Source of the DNA: Nocardioides sp. S5
GTDB taxonomy: Bacteria > Actinomycetota > Actinomycetes > Propionibacteriales > Nocardioidaceae
Direction: 5' to 3'
NCBI RefSeq assembly: GCF_017310035.1
Contig: NZ_CP022296.1
Location: 1,674,001-1,738,000 of the forward strand
DNA length: 64,000 bases
The notes under the pieces are model-generated. The model was given only the letters and a program-made list of their open reading frames with translations, had not been told where the DNA came from and did no database searches. The translations under genes and the position numbers were made by a program. This document shows positions 62,805 to 64,000 of this stretch, piece by piece. Positions within the stretch are counted from its first letter, which is position 1. Every line of letters starts with the position of its first letter.

Positions 62805-64000
62805 ATGACACTGCAGACCAGCACGCCCGGTGGCCTCAACGACGTTGAGCTCGCAATCGGCGGGATGACCTGTGCCTCCTGCGCCGCGCGGATCGAGAAG
62901 AAGTTGAACAAGCTCGACGGCGTTTCCGCCACGGTCAACTACGCCACCGAGAAGGCCAAGGTCAGCTACCCGCCGCACCTCACCCCCGCCGACCTCGTCA
63001 CCGTGGTGGAGGCCACCGGATACAGCGCGATCGCGCCGAGCCCGGCCGCCGGCGATGAAGACACCCGGGCCGACACCGAGTCCGACGACCGGGACCGCGA
63101 GGCCGCGAGCTGGCGCCAGCGCCTGATCGTGTCCGCCGTGCTCACTGCGCCGGTCCTGGCCATGTCGATGATCCCTGCGCTGCAGTTCGACAACTGGCAG
63201 TGGATCTCCCTGACCCTGGCCTCACCCGTCGTGGTCTGGGGAGCATGGCCGTTTCACCGCGCTGCCGTGACCAACGCCCGCCACGGCGCAGCCACGATGG
63301 ACACCCTCATCTCCGTCGGAGTCTCCGCCGCCTGGCTGTGGTCGCTGTGGGCACTGCTCTTCACCCACGCGGGGATGACCGGGATGCGCATGCCGTTCGA
63401 CCTCTTCCCCGACGGCGAGGCGGATGTCCACATCTACCTCGAAGTGGCGGCGGCGGTCACCACCTTCATCATCGCCGGCCGCTACTTCGAGGCCCGCGCC
63501 AAGCGACAGTCCGGGGCGGCGCTCCGCGCCCTGCTCGACATGGGCGCCAAGGACGTGGCCGTCCTCCGCGACGGCACAGAGGTGCGCGTGCCGGTGAGCC
63601 AGCTCGCGGTCGGGGACCGATTCCTCGTGCGGCCCGGTGAGAAGGTCGCCACCGACGGAGTCGTCGAGGACGGCACATCGGCCGTCGACGCCTCCATGCT
63701 CACCGGAGAACCGGTCCCCGTCGAGGTGGGCATCGGTGACGCCGTCGTGGGCGCCACCGTGAACGCCGGCGGACGCCTGGTGGTCCGGGCCACCCGAGTC
63801 GGAGCCGACACCCAGCTCGCCCAGATGGCACGGCTGGTCGAGGACGCCCAGAACGGCAAGGCGCAGGTTCAACGCCTCGCAGACCGGGTGTCGGCGATCT
63901 TCGTTCCCATCGTGATCGCTCTCTCCCTGGCCACGCTCGCCGGTTGGCTGCTGACCGGCCACAGCGTCACCGCGGCGTTCACCGCCGCAGTGGCGGTGCT
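62805..64000 (+). CDS. copA: Copper-translocating P1B-type ATPase, N-terminal part (3' cut by window edge)
   Basis: 398 codons visible from ATG 62805 with AGGAGG nine bases upstream. An N-terminal HMA domain ([15 protein letters not shown]), transmembrane segments, [17 protein letters not shown] and the actuator domain with [12 protein letters not shown] are present. The CPC, DKTGT and ATP-binding motifs lie beyond the window. Expected to export Cu(I) and to be co-transcribed with csoR and copZ. Confidence 0.93.
   Translation, partial: MTLQTSTPGGLNDVELAIGGMTCASCAARIEKKLNKLDGVSATVNYATEKAKVSYPPHLTPADLVTVVEATGYSAIAPSPAAGDEDTRADTESDDRDREAASWRQRLIVSAVLTAPVLAMSMIPALQFDNWQWISLTLASPVVVWGAWPFHRAAVTNARHGAATMDTLISVGVSAAWLWSLWALLFTHAGMTGMRMPFDLFPDGEADVHIYLEVAAAVTTFIIAGRYFEARAKRQSGAALRALLDMGAKDVAVLRDGTEVRVPVSQLAVGDRFLVRPGEKVATDGVVEDGTSAVDASMLTGEPVPVEVGIGDAVVGATVNAGGRLVVRATRVGADTQLAQMARLVEDAQNGKAQVQRLADRVSAIFVPIVIALSLATLAGWLLTGHSVTAAFTAAVAV

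Overview
The window is high-GC DNA with actinobacterial habits: many GTG and a TTG start codon, ATGA/GTGA gene overlaps, leaderless promoters, a DnaG next to tRNA-Asn, and a recO-uppS-zur-znuBCA-glyS-dusB-dgt-dnaG core. Gene order and protein style suggest Nocardioidaceae, most likely a Nocardioides; this is inference, since no marker was searched.

Layout. (1) 1-29650 is an accessory region crowded with insertion sequences: a partial IS21, an IS256, two complete IS21 and an IS481. Between them lie a truncated tyrosine recombinase with small unknown genes (2.6-5.2 kb, headed by an S-box/SAM-IV-like leader), two related secreted Ig-like proteins, and a cluster that reads as a defence island: a KAP-type P-loop NTPase, a winged-helix/PD-(D/E)XK protein, a three-gene operon led by a PGN_0703-like nuclease, two further PD-(D/E)XK proteins and an XPB-like helicase. 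Two of these genes are cut by insertion sequences, and both can be rebuilt in frame after removing the element and one copy of the target duplication. (2) 29650-49440 is core chromosome: leuA with a leucine leader peptide, hydrolase, recO, uppS, a zinc uptake operon (zur-znuB-znuC-znuA) with Zur-box-like sites, glyS, lipoproteins, dusB, a secreted SH3/peptidase-like protein, dgt, envelope-associated membrane proteins, dnaG and tRNA-Asn. A truncated flavodoxin-like gene marks the junction with region 1. (3) 49600-51300 holds the two ends of an ATP-dependent DNA ligase in opposite orientations, flanking a secreted HExxHxxGxxH metalloprotease and a lipoprotein. (4) 51400-64000 is a copper-response region: an ABC exporter whose permease is split by an IS3 element, Met/His-rich membrane proteins, a Met-rich multicopper oxidase, an OmpR-type two-component system, CsoR, a CopZ-like chaperone and a CopA-type P1B ATPase that runs off the window.

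How it works together. In region 4 a 16-bp motif (TGAAGGTTCG[C/A]TGAAG and close variants) occurs four times, always in front of copper genes or the regulator itself, so the two-component system probably controls the whole cluster, with CsoR adding a second copper-dependent control on the csoR-copZ-copA operon. In region 1 the SAM-riboswitch-like leader over an unknown gene, the nuclease/helicase cluster and the precise insertion-sequence disruptions are the most unusual features. All homology statements come from reading motifs by eye; no database search was run.
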